Shown: piece by piece, positions 48,942-57,869 of the stretch | How the letters are laid out: every line of letters begins with the position of its first letter | Position numbering within the stretch: the stretch's first letter is position 1 | From: JAQGMV01 sp035626595 | GTDB lineage: Bacteria; Pseudomonadota; Gammaproteobacteria; Burkholderiales; SG8-41 | Assembly (NCBI GenBank): GCA_035626595.1 | Contig: DASPNJ010000133.1 | Location: 1 to 64,000, forward strand | DNA length: 64,000 nucleotides | Reading direction: 5' to 3' | Program-made: the position numbers and the translations under genes | Notes under the pieces: model-generated | Databases searched by the model: none | Told to the model about the DNA's origin: nothing | What the model saw: the letters and a program-made list of their open reading frames with translations, nothing else

Positions 48942-50075
48942 TTACTTCGCAGGCTCGAGGCGGGCGAGCACGCCGCGCCGCTCGTCGGTAAGCACGTAGA
49001 CGTAGCCGTCGGGTCCGACGCGCACGTCGCGTATGCGTCCGAGCGCGTCCTTCATCATCCGTTCTTCCTTGACGACCTTGTCGCCGTCGAGCTCGAGACG
49101 CACGAGTAGCTCGTCGCGGAGCGCACCGATCAGGATGTTTCCGCGCCAGCCCGGAAACTTGTCACCGTCGTAGAAGGCCATGCCGGACGGCGCGATCGAC
49201 GGCACCCAGTAATGCAGCGGCTGCTCCATGCCCGATTTCTGCGTGCCTTCGCCGATCTTCGTGCCGCTGCCGTAGTTGACACCGTACGTGATCACCGGCC
49301 AGCCGTAATTGCGCCCCGCGCGCATCACGTTGACCTCGTCGCCGCCCTGCGGTCCATGCTCGTGCGTCCACAGCTCGCCGGTCTTCGGATGCAGCGCGGC
49401 GCCCTGCATGTTGCGGTTGCCGTAGGTGAACTTCTCGGGCCGCGCATCCTTGCGTGCGACGAACGGATTGTCTTTCGGCACGCTGCCGTCGTCGTTCAGC
49501 CGGATGACCGACCCAGCATGATCGTTGAGGCGCTGCGCGCGGCCCGACTGACCGCGATCGCCGAGCGTCAGGAATACGTGTCCTTTGCCGTCGAAGACGA
49601 TGCGCCCGCCGAAATGCTGGCTCGCCTCGGATTTGGGCTCCATCCTGAAGAGCACCTGGCTCTCGACCAGCCGGTGGCCGTCGAGCTTCGCACGCATGAG
49701 CTCGGTGCCATGGCCGCCCTCGCCGGCCCCGCTGTACGAGATATAAATCCAGCCGTTCTCCTTGTACCTGGGATGGAGCACGACATCGAAGAGCCCGCCC
49801 TGCCCGCCGACCACGATTTTCGGCAGCCCTTCAACCGGCTTCGGATCGAGCTTGAAGTCCTGCGAGACGATACGCAGCCGCGCTGCGCGCTCGGTCACGA
49901 GCATGCGGCCGTCGGGCAACCATGCGATCGACCACGGGTTCTGCAGACCTTCGACGAGCGTGACGACGTTGAAGGCGTGTTTTTCCGTGCGTATCGTTCC
50001 GCGCTCGCCCGCGCACGCGCCGACGGCGAGCAGCATGAATACGGACAGCATTACGGACGTACTGAATCGATGCAT
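48942..50075 (-). CDS. PQQ-dependent sugar dehydrogenase-like lipoprotein
   Basis: This 377-aa protein of the GSDH/aldose sugar dehydrogenase family is a six-bladed propeller. It carries LVEGLQNPWSIAWLPDGRML, GGQGGLFDVVLHPRY, SQHFGGRIVFDGKGHVFLTL (His region), YGNRNMQGAALHPKTGELWT, EHGPQGGDEVNVM and SGMAFYDGDKFPGW. Family enzymes oxidise sugars with PQQ and feed electrons to the respiratory chain from the periplasm. MHRFSTSVMLSVFMLLAVGAC is a lipoprotein signal with a lipobox ending in Cys. ATG 50075 has GGAG upstream; longer in-frame sequence lacks signal features. No PQQ biosynthesis genes are in the window. Confidence 0.85.
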   Translation of the reverse strand: MHRFSTSVMLSVFMLLAVGACAGERGTIRTEKHAFNVVTLVEGLQNPWSIAWLPDGRMLVTERAARLRIVSQDFKLDPKPVEGLPKIVVGGQGGLFDVVLHPRYKENGWIYISYSGAGEGGHGTELMRAKLDGHRLVESQVLFRMEPKSEASQHFGGRIVFDGKGHVFLTLGDRGQSGRAQRLNDHAGSVIRLNDDGSVPKDNPFVARKDARPEKFTYGNRNMQGAALHPKTGELWTHEHGPQGGDEVNVMRAGRNYGWPVITYGVNYGSGTKIGEGTQKSGMEQPLHYWVPSIAPSGMAFYDGDKFPGWRGNILIGALRDELLVRLELDGDKVVKEERMMKDALGRIRDVRVGPDGYVYVLTDERRGVLARLEPAK

Positions 50076-50166
50076 ATGGAGCTCCGAAGTTGACGGCACT
50101 CTCGCGTTTGCAATTGTCGCACCAGCGGCCGATACTTTTTGCCCGACCCTGCGCAGAGGACGTGCG

Positions 50167-51261
50167 ATGAAAATCAAATCGATCAAGGCGAACGTGCATC
50201 AGATCTTCGCGCAGGTTCCGCTCATCAAGGAACCGCTGCGGCGCAAGATCGTCTTCTGCGAAGTGGAAACCGACGACGGCGTCACCGGGTACGGGCTCAC
50301 CGGCGGCGGTTTCCTGCCGTGGTCGGTCGTCACCGCGCTCACGAAGGAGTTCCTGCCGGTCGTAAAGGACATGGACCCGCGCGACACCGAGGCGATCCAC
50401 GAGAAAGTCTGGTGGAAGCTGAACCAGCGCACGATGACGGGTGTCGTATCGAGCGCGCTGTCGTGTCTCGACATCGCCTGCTGGGACATCCATGGCAAAC
50501 ACGCGGGCCGCACCGTGGCGCAGCTCCTCGGCGGCGCGCGCGACTGGGCGCCGACCTACTGCACGTTCGGCTTCCCCGAATACGATCGCGAGATGCTCGT
50601 GCAGGCGGCGAAGGACCGTATCGCCGAAGGTCACCAGCGCCTGAAGCTCGTCGTCGGCGTCGACAAAGGCGGCTGGAAGGAAGACGCGAAGCGCGTGCGC
50701 CTCGTACGCGATGCGGTCGGGCCCGACGTCGAGATCATGATCGACGCCAACTACAAGTTCCAGCCGGTCGAAGCGAAGCTCCTCTGTCGCGAGATCGAAG
50801 ATTGCAACCTCACCTGGTTCGAAGAGCCGCTCTACCAGAACGACGCGCGCGCGATGGCCGACCTGCGGAGCAGCACGCGGATACCGCTCGCCGCAGGCCA
50901 GAACGAAGGTCACCGCTGGCGGCTGCGCGAGCTGATCGACCGGCAGGCGGTGGACATCGTGCAGCCGAACGTCTGCTACTGCGGCGGCTATACCGAAGCA
51001 CGCAAAGTCGCGCACATGGCGCAGATGTACAACGTGCCGATCGCGAACGGCGGCGGCTGGCCGCTGCACAACATGCACACGATGGCAGGGCTCATGAACG
51101 GCTGGCGCGTCGAGTTCCATCTCGACATGCAGTCGGTTGGCGAGCAGGTGTTCGTCGATCCGCCGCGCCCCGACAACAACATCGTGCGCATCCCTTCAGC
51201 CCCGGGGCTTGGCCTCACGCCCAACTTCGACCGGCTGAAGGAAAGCCGCGTTGCGGAGTAA
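50167..51261 (+). CDS. Mandelate racemase/muconate lactonizing enzyme-family protein
   Basis: This 364-aa enolase-superfamily enzyme has an N-terminal capping domain (MKIKSIKANVHQIFAQV to DGVTGYGLTGGG) and a barrel with HQRLKLVVG (lysine strand), EIMIDANYKF (Asp metal ligand), LTWFEEPLYQND (Glu ligand) and IPLAAGQNEGHRWRL (third ligand region). The distal strand reads IVQPNVCYCGGYTEARK, and the final loop IANGGGWPLHN holds the late-barrel catalytic residues. Such enzymes dehydrate or racemise hydroxy acids. The substrate is unclear. AGAGGA precedes ATG 50167. The stop overlaps the next gene's TTG start, implying cotranscription. Confidence 0.87.
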   Translation: MKIKSIKANVHQIFAQVPLIKEPLRRKIVFCEVETDDGVTGYGLTGGGFLPWSVVTALTKEFLPVVKDMDPRDTEAIHEKVWWKLNQRTMTGVVSSALSCLDIACWDIHGKHAGRTVAQLLGGARDWAPTYCTFGFPEYDREMLVQAAKDRIAEGHQRLKLVVGVDKGGWKEDAKRVRLVRDAVGPDVEIMIDANYKFQPVEAKLLCREIEDCNLTWFEEPLYQNDARAMADLRSSTRIPLAAGQNEGHRWRLRELIDRQAVDIVQPNVCYCGGYTEARKVAHMAQMYNVPIANGGGWPLHNMHTMAGLMNGWRVEFHLDMQSVGEQVFVDPPRPDNNIVRIPSAPGLGLTPNFDRLKESRVAE

Positions 51262-52411
51262 TGCACTCGTCGCATTGACCGTGGCTATGCTCGCGCTGCC
51301 CGCAGCGGCAGCGCAGCCCTGCCTCGCGCCCGCGACGTGGTATGCGCTCGGCGGCGCCGCGCCGCGCGCGGCGAGCGCGCACGAGATCCTGAGCGATATC
51401 GCGCGCCGCGATGTCGTTCTGGTCGGCGAGCAGCACGACAACTTAGATCATCATCGGTGGCAGTTGCAGACGCTCGCGGCGCTGCACGTCATGCGCCCGC
51501 AGCTCGTGATCGGCTTCGAAGCGTTTCCGCGCCGCGTGCAGCCGGTGCTGGACGACTGGGTAGCCGGCAAGCTCACGGCGCTGCAGTTCCTGGAGCGCGT
51601 CGAGTGGCGGAAGGTCTGGAATTTTCCGCCGGAGCTGTACCTGCCGCTCTTCGAGTTCGCGCGCGTGAACCGCATCCCGATGGCGGCGCTCAACGTGGAA
51701 CGCGAGCTCACGAGCGCTATACGCGACAAAGGCTGGGACGCCGTACCGGACGAACGACGCGAAGGCTTATCGCGTCCCGCTGCGCCCGCGACGCCGTACG
51801 AGGATTACCTGTTTGAAGTTTTCAGGCAGCACCCGGCCGCCGACAAGCGGCCGCCGGTGCGCGGCAGCGCCGCGTTCCAGCAGTTCGTGCAATCGCAGAT
51901 CACGTGGGACCGCGCGATGGCCGAAGGGCTCGCCGCCCGTCTCGGCAAGGACGGCGCGCGGCCGCTCGTCGTCGGCATCATGGGCGCCGGGCACGTCCGC
52001 TACGGGTACGGCGTGGCGCACCAGCTTCGCGATCTCGGCGTGACGAACGTCGGTGCGCTGCTGCCCGTGAACGGCGTCGCCTCGTGCGGCGAGATCGGCG
52101 GAATCGCCGACGCGGTGTTTTCGCTGCCGCCTGCGGCAGCCGAGTCGGTGCCGCCGCCGCGCCTCGGCGTGAGGCTCGAATCGTCCGATGGCGGGGTGCG
52201 CGTCGCCGGCGTCGATGCCGGCAGCCTCGCCGAGAGCAGCGGTATCCGGACCGGCGACCGCATCGTGTCGATCGCCGGTGCAGCGGCGTCGAGCGTGACG
52301 GTCGTCATTGCTGCCGTGCGCAGCGCGCCCGCGGGCATGTGGCTTCCGATGCAGGTCCGCCGCGGCGACGATACGCTCGAAGTGGTTGTGAAATTTCCGC
52401 CGAAAGGATGA
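51251..52411 (+). CDS. ChaN-like (TIKI superfamily) protein fused to a C-terminal PDZ domain
   Basis: This 386-aa exported protein has a signal peptide (VALTVAMLALPAAAA). The ChaN/haem-binding-uptake domain contains LVGEQHDNLDHHRWQ (Glu60, His62 and the HH pair), LVIGFEAFPRR, WDRAMAEGLA and VVGIMGAGHVRYGYGV. From about residue 300 a PDZ domain follows (LGVRLESSDGGVRVAGVDAG, SGIRTGDRIVSIAG). The ChaN/TIKI fold includes haem-binding lipoproteins and metalloproteases. The start is TTG 51251, overlapping the upstream stop; no ATG precedes the signal peptide except Met13. The stop overlaps the next gene as ATGA, so the two form a coupled pair. Confidence 0.83.
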   Translation: MRSNALVALTVAMLALPAAAAQPCLAPATWYALGGAAPRAASAHEILSDIARRDVVLVGEQHDNLDHHRWQLQTLAALHVMRPQLVIGFEAFPRRVQPVLDDWVAGKLTALQFLERVEWRKVWNFPPELYLPLFEFARVNRIPMAALNVERELTSAIRDKGWDAVPDERREGLSRPAAPATPYEDYLFEVFRQHPAADKRPPVRGSAAFQQFVQSQITWDRAMAEGLAARLGKDGARPLVVGIMGAGHVRYGYGVAHQLRDLGVTNVGALLPVNGVASCGEIGGIADAVFSLPPAAAESVPPPRLGVRLESSDGGVRVAGVDAGSLAESSGIRTGDRIVSIAGAAASSVTVVIAAVRSAPAGMWLPMQVRRGDDTLEVVVKFPPKG

Positions 52412-54468
52412 GCCACAGGAAAACGTGGTCTGTCCCCGTTTTTTTGCTGCTGTCGGCGTGCGCGGCCGCCGCGGACCTCACGCTGGATGTCGACCTAGAC
52501 CCGGCCTCGCGCCGCTTCGACGCCACCGCGGAGCTGGTCGGCCCGCTCGAGTTCGCCTTCACGCTGCACGAGTCGCTCGAAGTTCGCCGCATGTCGACGC
52601 AAGGTCATACCGTTGCGGGCTCGGGTTTGTTCCGCGGCGGTGCGCACCGCTGGCATCTCAAGGTGATCGAAGGCGTGACCATGACGGTCGAGTACGGCGG
52701 CACGCTGCCGCCGCTCGATTCCCGCATCGATCATCGCGGCGTGCTGCGCGAGCTTGCGCCGATGGCGTCCGCCGCGGGTACGTTCCTGCCGGCCGGCAGC
52801 GGCTGGTATCCGCAGCCGGACAAGCCATTCACTTATACGGTGCGTCTGTCGCTGCCCGGCGATCAGCGCGGACTGGTGCCGGGGAGGCTCGCAGCGGAAA
52901 CGCTGCCCACACGCGATGACGAGCGCTACACCGCGCAATTCGAATTCGCGCATCCGGCCGAAGGGATCGATCTCATGGCGGGACCGTTCGTCGTGCGCGA
53001 GCGACGGCTCGTGCTGAATCGCAGCGCGCGACGAGCATCCGCTGCTCCTGCCGTTCGCGCTGAGCCTGTCGAAGCGCCAAGTAGCGGCCTGCGCCTCCGC
53101 ACCTATTTCTTCCGCGGCATGGAGAACCTCGCCGACGGCTACCTCGAAGACAGCGCGCGCTATATCGAGCTCTACTCGCAACGGATCGGCACTTACGCCT
53201 TCGACGGCTTCTCGGTCGTGGCGAGCCCGCTGCCGACCGGCTTCGGCATGGCCGGGCTCACCTACATCGGCGCCGAGGTGCTCAAGCTCCCGTTCATCCG
53301 CGCGACGTCGCTCGGACACGAGGTGCTGCACAACTGGTGGGGTAACGGCGTTTACGTCGATTACGCGCGCGGCAACTGGTCCGAAGGCCTCACCACGTTC
53401 ATGGCGGATTACTTCTACAAGGAGCGCGAGTCGGCGGCGGCCGCGCGCGACATGCGGCACGGCTGGCTGCGCGATTTCAGCGCAGTGCCGGCGCACGCGC
53501 GCCGGCCGCTCACGGCGTTCAGATCGCGCACACACGGCGCGGAGGCGGCCGTCGGGTATGGCAAGGCGGCGATGCTCTTTTTCATGCTGCGCGAGACGAT
53601 CGGCGAAGACCGGTTCGAACGCGGGCTGCGCGAGTTGTGGGAAAAGCATCGCTTCCGCACGGCGTGGTGGTCCGACCTTCGCAGCGCCTTCGAGCAGGCA
53701 TCGGGCCGCACGTTGACGCCGTTCTTCGAGCAGTGGCTGACCCGCCCCGGCGCGCCCCGCGTGAGCGTCGACAGCGCCCGCGCGCGTGCGGCGGGCGATG
53801 AAACGATGCTCGATCTCGCGCTGAATCAGAGCTCGCCGGCGTACGCATTGCGGTTGCCGATCGAAATCGTGTACGCCGACCGCAGCGAAATGCGACTCGT
53901 CGAGCTGGGGCGCGAACGCGAGACGGTGACGCTGCGCGTGAAAGACCTGCCGCGCGGCGTTCGCACCGACCCGGAATTCCGCGTCTGGCGCGAGCTCGAT
54001 CGCGCCGAATTGCCGCCGATTCTGCGGCAGTGGATCGTTGCTGCCGCGCCGGCGCTTGCGGTCGTGTCTGCGGACGCCGCTTCGGATGCCGCCGCTCATG
54101 CCGTGGCCGGCGCGCTGTTCGAGCGCAAGCCGAAGGCCTCCAGGCTCGTGTCGCGCGGGCGCGAAACGCCGTTGCTGATCGCGGGTCTCCACGATGACGT
54201 CGACGCCGCCCTCGCGAAGCACCGGCTGCCGCCGCGACCGGCGAAGCTTCCGCGCGGATCAGCCCAGGTCTGGACGATCGAGCAAACGCGTGGCGCAGCG
54301 CCGGTCGCCGTGCTCTCGGCGCGCGATGCCGCATCGCTCGAGGCGATCGCGCGCGCGCTGCCGCACTACGGCTCGCAGAGCTGGCTCGTATTCGAAGGCT
54401 CGAAAGTGATCGCGCGCGGCGTGTGGCCGGCGCACTCGCCACTGGTGCCGGTTACGTTCGAACGTTAG
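52408..54468 (+). CDS. M1-like gluzincin metallopeptidase, probable lipoprotein
   Basis: This is a 686-aa zinc peptidase. It has an N-terminal lipoprotein-type signal VPVFLLLSAC, a beta-rich domain to about residue 230, then the catalytic domain with GFGMAGLTYIG in place of the M1 GAMEN exopeptidase motif. Zinc site His304-Glu305-x-x-His308 (HEVLHNWW) is followed by Glu326 in NWSEGLTTF. The spacing after the second His is 17 residues where PepN-type enzymes have 18. A C-terminal region follows the helical part (TPFFEQWLTRPGAPRVSV). Envelope proteolysis on the periplasmic side is likely. ATG 52408 overlaps the ChaN-PDZ stop as ATGA and is translationally coupled. Confidence 0.82.
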   Translation: MSHRKTWSVPVFLLLSACAAAADLTLDVDLDPASRRFDATAELVGPLEFAFTLHESLEVRRMSTQGHTVAGSGLFRGGAHRWHLKVIEGVTMTVEYGGTLPPLDSRIDHRGVLRELAPMASAAGTFLPAGSGWYPQPDKPFTYTVRLSLPGDQRGLVPGRLAAETLPTRDDERYTAQFEFAHPAEGIDLMAGPFVVRERRLVLNRSARRASAAPAVRAEPVEAPSSGLRLRTYFFRGMENLADGYLEDSARYIELYSQRIGTYAFDGFSVVASPLPTGFGMAGLTYIGAEVLKLPFIRATSLGHEVLHNWWGNGVYVDYARGNWSEGLTTFMADYFYKERESAAAARDMRHGWLRDFSAVPAHARRPLTAFRSRTHGAEAAVGYGKAAMLFFMLRETIGEDRFERGLRELWEKHRFRTAWWSDLRSAFEQASGRTLTPFFEQWLTRPGAPRVSVDSARARAAGDETMLDLALNQSSPAYALRLPIEIVYADRSEMRLVELGRERETVTLRVKDLPRGVRTDPEFRVWRELDRAELPPILRQWIVAAAPALAVVSADAASDAAAHAVAGALFERKPKASRLVSRGRETPLLIAGLHDDVDAALAKHRLPPRPAKLPRGSAQVWTIEQTRGAAPVAVLSARDAASLEAIARALPHYGSQSWLVFEGSKVIARGVWPAHSPLVPVTFER

Positions 54469-54471
54469 AGG

Positions 54472-54544
54472 CGTCATTCGCGCGAAGGCGGGAATCCAGG
54501 ACACAGCGGCGGCCCTGGGTCCCCGCCTGACGCGGGGACGACGA
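54472..54544. repeat. GTCATTCCCGCG-type palindromic intergenic repeat, copy 3
   Basis: CGTCATTCGCGCGAAGGCGGGAATCCAG (54472-54499) and the inverse CTGGGTCCCCGCCTGACGCGGGGACGACGA (54515-54544) occupy the space between the convergent peptidase and ABC-F genes. Confidence 0.75.
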
Positions 54545-54546
54545 CA

Positions 54547-56460
54547 TCAAATGACATCGCCCAGCGTCTCGAGCGCCTCGTGCACCTCCAGCCACCGCTG
54601 CTCGGCTTCGTCGATCAGGCGCGTGAGCTCGGCCTGCCGCAGCGCGAGCCCTTTCAGCTTGTCCGGGTCGGGATTTTCGTAGATCGAAGGGTCCGCGAGC
54701 ATCTCGTCGCTCTCCCGCTTTTCCTGGTGCCACGCGGCGAGCGCCGACTCGAGCTCGCCTATCTCTTTCATGAGCGGGCGACGCTGTGCGAGCTTCGCCT
54801 GCCGCTCCGCCGCCGCGGCCGCACGCGCTTCGCGGCGCTCGATTCGTCCGGCGGCAGAACCGGAGACGGTCTCCGCGGCCGCGGATGCGCTGCGCCGCTC
54901 CGTGAGCCACGCGAGGTAATCGTCGACGTCCCCGTCGAACTCACGCGCGCTGCCATCGACGACGAGCACGAAGCCATCGCACACGGTGCGCAGCAGCGCC
55001 CGGTCGTGCGACACGAGCACGAGGCTGCCTTCGTATTCCGCGAGGGCCTTGGTGAGCGCGTGCCGCATTTCGAGGTCCAGATGGTTCGTCGGCTCGTCGA
55101 GCAGCAGCAGGTTCGGCGCGCGCCGCACGATCAGCGCGAGCGCGAGGCGCGATTTCTCACCGCCGGAGAAGGGCGCGACCGGCGCATCGGCCATCGAGCC
55201 CCTGAAATCGAAGCCGCCTAGATAGTCCCGCAGCGCCTGCTCGCGCGTCGCCGGCTCGAGCCGCGCGAGGTGCTGGAGCGGTGACTCGGTGTCGCGGAGC
55301 TGCTCGAGCTGATGCTGCGCGAAATAGCCGATCGTGAGGCCGCGTCCTTCGTGCCGGCGCCCTTCGATCGGCGCGAGCTCGCCGGCGAGGAGCTTCACGA
55401 GCGTCGACTTGCCCGCGCCGTTGGGCCCGAGCAGCCCGATGCGACTGCCGGGACGCAGCGTGAGATGCACCGAGGCGAGCACCGGCCGGGCATCGTAGCC
55501 GGCACTGACCTTCTCCAGTGCGAGCAATGGATCAGGTGCGCGCGCCGGCGCCGGAAAATGGAAATCGAACGGCGCATCGACGTGCGCGGGCGCGATGCGC
55601 TCCATGCGGTCCAGCGCTTTCAAGCGGCTCTGCGCCTGGCGCGCCTTCGTCGCCTTCGCACGGAACCGCGCGATGAAGCGCTCGAGGTGCTCGACCTCGC
55701 GCTGCTGCTTCGCGTGCATCGCATCCTGAATCGCGAGCTCACTCGCGCGCTGCTCCTCGAACGCGGTGTAGTTACCGGTGTAGAGCGTGAGCCGCTGCGC
55801 GGCGATGTGCGCGATGTGCGTCACGGAGCCGTCGAGGAAATCGCGGTCGTGCGAGACGAGCATGAGCGTGCCGCGGTAGCCCGCGAGCCACTTCTCGAGC
55901 CACACCACCGCGTCGAGATCGAGATGGTTCGTCGGCTCGTCGAGGAGCAGCAGATCGGCGCGCGCGACCAGTGCCTGCGCGAGATTGAGCCGCATGCGCC
56001 AGCCGCCCGAGAAGGTCGATACGGGCCGCGTCATCCCGGCGTCGGAGAACCCCAGCCCGGACAGCAGCGCGGCGGCACGCGCGCGCGCCCCATAACCGCC
56101 GACATGATCGAGACGCGCGTGCAGCTCGCCGAGCCGGTGACCGTCATGTGCGTCCTCGGCGGCGGCGAGGTCGCGCTCGATTTCGCGCAGCTCCGTGTCA
56201 CCGTCGAGCACGTATTCGATGGCCGGGCGTTCGAGCGCCGGCGTCTCCTGCGCGACCGACGCGATGCGCCAGTCCGGCGGCAGCTCGCAGTCGCCGCCGT
56301 CGGCATGAAGCTCGCCGCGCAGCAGCGCAAAGAGGCTCGACTTGCCGCTGCCGTTCGCGCCGACGAGTCCGACGCGCCAGCCGGGATGGATCTGGAGGTT
56401 CGCGCCTTCGATCAACTTGCGCGCGCCGCGCGCGAGCGTGAGGTTCTTGAGCTGAATCAT
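54547..56460 (-). CDS. yheS: ABC-F family ATPase, YheS-type
   Basis: This 637-aa cytoplasmic protein carries two ABC cassettes and no membrane segments. Cassette 1 has VGANGSGKSS (Walker A), FSGGWRMRLNLAQAL (signature) and LLLDEPTNHLDLDAV (Walker B). Cassette 2 has LGPNGAGKST, FSGGEKSRLALAL and LLLDEPTNHLDLEM. Between them lies the P-site linker helix rich in Arg/Lys/Gln (AMHAKQQREVEHLERFIARF). After cassette 2 comes a basic coiled-coil tail with RRPLMKEIGELESAL. ABC-F proteins act on the ribosome E site in translation. Length and tail match YheS. ATG 56460 is the start; a longer frame exists but reads noncoding sequence. Confidence 0.9.
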   Translation of the reverse strand: MIQLKNLTLARGARKLIEGANLQIHPGWRVGLVGANGSGKSSLFALLRGELHADGGDCELPPDWRIASVAQETPALERPAIEYVLDGDTELREIERDLAAAEDAHDGHRLGELHARLDHVGGYGARARAAALLSGLGFSDAGMTRPVSTFSGGWRMRLNLAQALVARADLLLLDEPTNHLDLDAVVWLEKWLAGYRGTLMLVSHDRDFLDGSVTHIAHIAAQRLTLYTGNYTAFEEQRASELAIQDAMHAKQQREVEHLERFIARFRAKATKARQAQSRLKALDRMERIAPAHVDAPFDFHFPAPARAPDPLLALEKVSAGYDARPVLASVHLTLRPGSRIGLLGPNGAGKSTLVKLLAGELAPIEGRRHEGRGLTIGYFAQHQLEQLRDTESPLQHLARLEPATREQALRDYLGGFDFRGSMADAPVAPFSGGEKSRLALALIVRRAPNLLLLDEPTNHLDLEMRHALTKALAEYEGSLVLVSHDRALLRTVCDGFVLVVDGSAREFDGDVDDYLAWLTERRSASAAAETVSGSAAGRIERREARAAAAAERQAKLAQRRPLMKEIGELESALAAWHQEKRESDEMLADPSIYENPDPDKLKGLALRQAELTRLIDEAEQRWLEVHEALETLGDVI

Positions 56461-56832
56461 GAAGCGTCGATGGTAGCGCGCGAACGCGAGGCTGCATCGA
56501 GCGCGGCCTTCGCGCGATGCAGCCCAATCGTTGCGGCGGAGACGATCCGGCGCGCCGATTTGAGCCGCAGTCATCGAAGCGGGCCGTTCGTGTGCGGGTG
56601 GTCGTGTGTTGACCGCCCGCCGCGAACGGGGTTTCCCGCTTCGAGGACGCGCTTTGCGGCTCCATGAGGCGCGACGGGTCGCCTCCACCGCAACCGGTGC
56701 GCTATCAGCGCACCCTACGACGCTAAGGGGCGCGAAGCCCGCGCCCAATGCAGCGCAGTGGTTTGCTTGTCTCGATCCCGGCGTCCGGCGGGAGTTCACG
56801 CGGCGGAGGCGAGCCAGCGGGCCTGCGCAACA
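56461..56832. other. Intergenic stretch without a gene (372 bp)
   Basis: This stretch lies upstream of the ABC-F gene and downstream of a Bug receptor, both on the minus strand. It contains a CGTAGGG-type palindrome at 56694-56719 with stem GGTGCGC-TATCA-GCGCACC and several GC-rich imperfect hairpins around 56570-56640 and 56725-56800. The ABC-F promoter must lie in its left part, but no clear hexamers are visible. No coding sequence could be supported. Confidence 0.6.
56694..56719. repeat. CCGGTGCGCTATCAGCGCACCCTACG palindromic repeat, copy 1
   Basis: This 26-bp element matches the copy at 62945-62970 at all but one base. Its stem is GGTGCGC/GCGCACC with a 5-base loop. It is in the intergenic region before the ABC-F gene. 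Confidence 0.75.
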
Positions 56833-57807
56833 TCAATCCGGTCTGATGCTGTGCTGCTTCACGACCTTCGCCCAGCGCGCCATCTCCGACAGGATGAACT
56901 TCTGCAGCGCCGCCGGATCGCTAACCGCGAGATCCATGCCGAGCTGCTCGGTGAGCTGTTTGCGCAGATCAGGCTGATTGAGCACCTTCACGAGCTCGGC
57001 ATGAAAACGGTCGATCACCGGCTTCGGCGTGCCGCCCGGCGCGAGGATGCCCCACCACGCGTACGCGGAAAAGCCGGGAAAGCCCTGCTCCGCCATCGTC
57101 GCGACGTCGGGCAGCGCCTGCGTGCGCTTGTCGCCCGTCGTCGCGAGGCCGCGCACTTTCCCGGCTTTCACGTGCGGCGTCACCAGCGCGACGGAGCCGA
57201 TGCCGGTCTCGATATGTCCGCCGAGCACGGCGGTGGTCATCGGGCCGCCGCCGGCGTAGGGCACGTGGATCAGCCTGAAGCCGCCCGCCTCCTGCACCAG
57301 CGTCATCGCGAGATGGCCGAGGCTGCCGCTGCCGACCGATCCGACCGTGATGACGCCCGGCTTCGCCTTCGCCGCCTTGATCAGGTCCGCGAACGATTTG
57401 TACGGCTTACCGGGCGAGGTGATGAGCCCCATCGGCGCGGTGCCGACCAGCATCACCGGCGCGAGGTCCCTGGGCGTGTCGAACGGCAGATTGATGAGCG
57501 AGGGATTCACCGCGTGCGTGTCGAACACGAAGACATACGTGTAGCCGTCCGGATTCGCTTTCGCTGCGATCGCCGTGCCGATCGAGCCCGAGCCGCCGAC
57601 GCGGTTGTCCACGATGAACTGCTGGCCGAGCGCAGCCGACAGGCGCGCACCGAGGAGCCGCGCGAGCGGATCGACAGTGCCGCCGGGCGGAAACGGCACG
57701 ATGAAGCGCACCGGTTTCGTCGGCCAGTCCGCGCTCTGTGCCGCAAAGCCCGAGCCGGCGGCGGCGAGCACGAGCGCAGCCAGACCCGCATTCAGAGCAC
57801 GTATCAT
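56833..57807 (-). CDS. Bug-family (TctC-type) extracytoplasmic solute receptor
   Basis: This 324-aa receptor has a signal peptide (NAGLAALVLAAAGSGFAAQ) and the core DWPTKPVRFIVPFPPGGTVD, FIVDNRVGGSGSIGTAIAAK, PDGYTYVFVFDTHAVNP, VITVGSVGSGSLGHLAM and VPYAGGGPMTTAVL. GGGAGGG precedes ATG 57807 by 6 bases. It is divergent from the DmdA-like gene with a 62-bp shared control region containing the small perfect stem CCCGAT-TCG-ATCGGG at 57819-57833, next to this gene's ribosome binding site. It may serve that enzyme's substrate; this is inference. Confidence 0.9.
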   Translation of the reverse strand: MIRALNAGLAALVLAAAGSGFAAQSADWPTKPVRFIVPFPPGGTVDPLARLLGARLSAALGQQFIVDNRVGGSGSIGTAIAAKANPDGYTYVFVFDTHAVNPSLINLPFDTPRDLAPVMLVGTAPMGLITSPGKPYKSFADLIKAAKAKPGVITVGSVGSGSLGHLAMTLVQEAGGFRLIHVPYAGGGPMTTAVLGGHIETGIGSVALVTPHVKAGKVRGLATTGDKRTQALPDVATMAEQGFPGFSAYAWWGILAPGGTPKPVIDRFHAELVKVLNQPDLRKQLTEQLGMDLAVSDPAALQKFILSEMARWAKVVKQHSIRPD

Positions 57808-57869
57808 TTCGTATCCCTCCCGATTCGATCGGGCGGTAGCCTACCACCGGACACTCAGAGGAATCGAAG

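Noticed and set aside
49762..50166. N-terminal extension of the enolase-superfamily enzyme
   Set aside because: It is antisense to the sugar dehydrogenase start, and the family N-terminus begins exactly at ATG 50167 with a good ribosome binding site.
51904..52407. N-terminal extension of the M1-like peptidase frame
   Set aside because: The region is coding for the ChaN-PDZ protein in another frame, and the ATG at 52408 has a lipoprotein signal and an ATGA junction.
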